6,928 nucleotides of DNA from JBBKWQ01 sp037969115. GTDB lineage: Bacteria > Actinomycetota > Acidimicrobiia > Acidimicrobiales > Ilumatobacteraceae. Positions within the stretch are counted from its first letter, which is position 1. Each line of letters begins with the position of its first letter. The notes beneath the pieces were generated by a model. That model was not told the DNA's origin, did not search any database, and saw only the letters and a list, made by a program, of their open reading frames with translations. Made by a program: the position numbers and the translations under genes. Shown piece after piece: positions 6,528 to 6,928 of the stretch. Location: assembly GCA_037969115.1 (NCBI GenBank), contig JBBKWQ010000124.1, positions 1-6,928 of the forward strand, written 5' to 3'.

Positions 6528-6928
6528 GCAGCATGACCCGAACAACTTCAAGCCGCCGGGCAATCGCGGTCTCAGTCCTGCTCACGCTCGGCCTCTCAGC
6601 CGGCCTCACGACAACGGCATACGCCGGCAAAGGGACCAATTCGAAGGCGGACAGGACGAAACAAACGGAGCGCAAGCTCGAGTCCTCGACCACCGACGAC
6701 CCGATCGTCATCACGAGCGACGACGCGAAGATCGACCCGATCGTCGTCGACGGTGGCAACGACCCGATCGTGGCCACAACCGACGATCCCCTCGTCGTCA
6801 CCACGGACGACGGGCTCGCGGTCGTCACCGCGGAGGTGACACCCGAGGTCCATGACGTCGACGATGTCCCGACGCTCTTGGCCGACGTGGTCACTCAGAT
6901 CGGTGCCGATGACATGTGGTCTGCCGGC
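6524..6928 (+). CDS. Secreted protein, probable second S8 protease (partial, N-terminal 135 residues)
   Basis: The frame is open from the ATG at 6524 through the window end. A basic N-terminus with SSRRAIAVS at 9-17 and a hydrophobic segment at ~13-31 end at TAYA|GKG, a signal peptidase I site like that of the first protease (VSA|KG). The SRRAIA stretch is a weak Tat-like motif. Residues ~55-110 are Asp/Thr/Val-rich with four DP[IL]V repeats. The last visible residues, QIGADDMWSAG at 125-135, resemble AAIGADIAHAG, which lies ~20 residues before the catalytic Asp motif in the first protease. S8 proteases often have such a lead-in directly before that motif, so a second S8 domain probably follows beyond the edge. 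No catalytic residue is visible, so this is inference. The ATG overlaps the previous stop (ATGA) with no good ribosome binding site. A second in-frame ATG at 6533 is an alternative start. Confidence 0.75.
   Translation, partial: MSSMTRTTSSRRAIAVSVLLTLGLSAGLTTTAYAGKGTNSKADRTKQTERKLESSTTDDPIVITSDDAKIDPIVVDGGNDPIVATTDDPLVVTTDDGLAVVTAEVTPEVHDVDDVPTLLADVVTQIGADDMWSAG
6698..6770 (+). repeat. Three copies of GACCCGATCG encoding DPIV repeats
   Basis: Exact copies lie at 6698-6707, 6734-6743 and 6761-6770, 36 and 27 bases apart and in one frame. Each encodes the start of DPIV in the Asp-rich segment after the second signal peptide; a fourth, diverged copy encodes DPLV. They probably arose by internal duplication in a low-complexity linker or propeptide. 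Confidence 0.6.

Noticed and set aside
6010..6894. Long frames on both strands across the WSGAS repeat, giving Gly/Leu/His/Arg or Thr/Met/Arg repeats
   Set aside because: They are frame shadows of the 15-base repeat. The true frame carries the S8 triad and the WSGAS register.

Overview
The window looks like chromosomal DNA of a high-GC actinobacterium. The GC content is high, one gene uses a GTG start, neighbouring genes repeatedly join by ATGA overlaps, and there is a secreted S8 protease with a Trp/Ser/Gly/Ala tail. A lineage such as Acidimicrobiia is plausible, but the sequence does not settle it. No rRNA, tRNA, insertion sequence, integrase or CRISPR array was seen.

Left half (1-3811, minus strand): three genes read leftwards as one tightly packed unit. 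In order of transcription they are a WbpA/TviB-type nucleotide-sugar dehydrogenase (start 3811), a membrane glycosyltransferase of the hyaluronan/chitin synthase/NodC type (start 2507), and a membrane-anchored PgaB/NodB-type polysaccharide deacetylase (start 996) that runs off the left edge. Both junctions are 4-base ATGA overlaps with no good ribosome binding site for the downstream gene, so translational coupling is likely. The inferred pathway is: the dehydrogenase makes a UDP-hexuronic acid, the synthase polymerises and probably extrudes a beta-linked glycan, and the deacetylase trims N-acetyl groups outside the membrane. This is a candidate extracellular polysaccharide locus.

Middle (3812-4922): about 1.1 kb between divergent transcription units, with no gene I can support. 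It holds a perfect 12-bp palindrome, three repeats phased at 10 bp, and a small hairpin just upstream of the protease ribosome binding site. No convincing promoter was found.

Right half (4923-6928, plus strand): a complete secreted subtilisin-like (S8) protease of 534 residues with an intact Asp-His-Ser triad. Its last ~87 residues carry 18 tryptophans at exactly five-residue spacing, including 14 perfect WSGAS units. Its stop codon overlaps the ATG of a second secreted protein, cut by the right edge. That fragment has a signal peptide, an Asp-rich DPIV-repeat segment, and then a short stretch matching the lead-in to the first protease's catalytic domain. The two are probably tandem S8 proteases made from one transcript.
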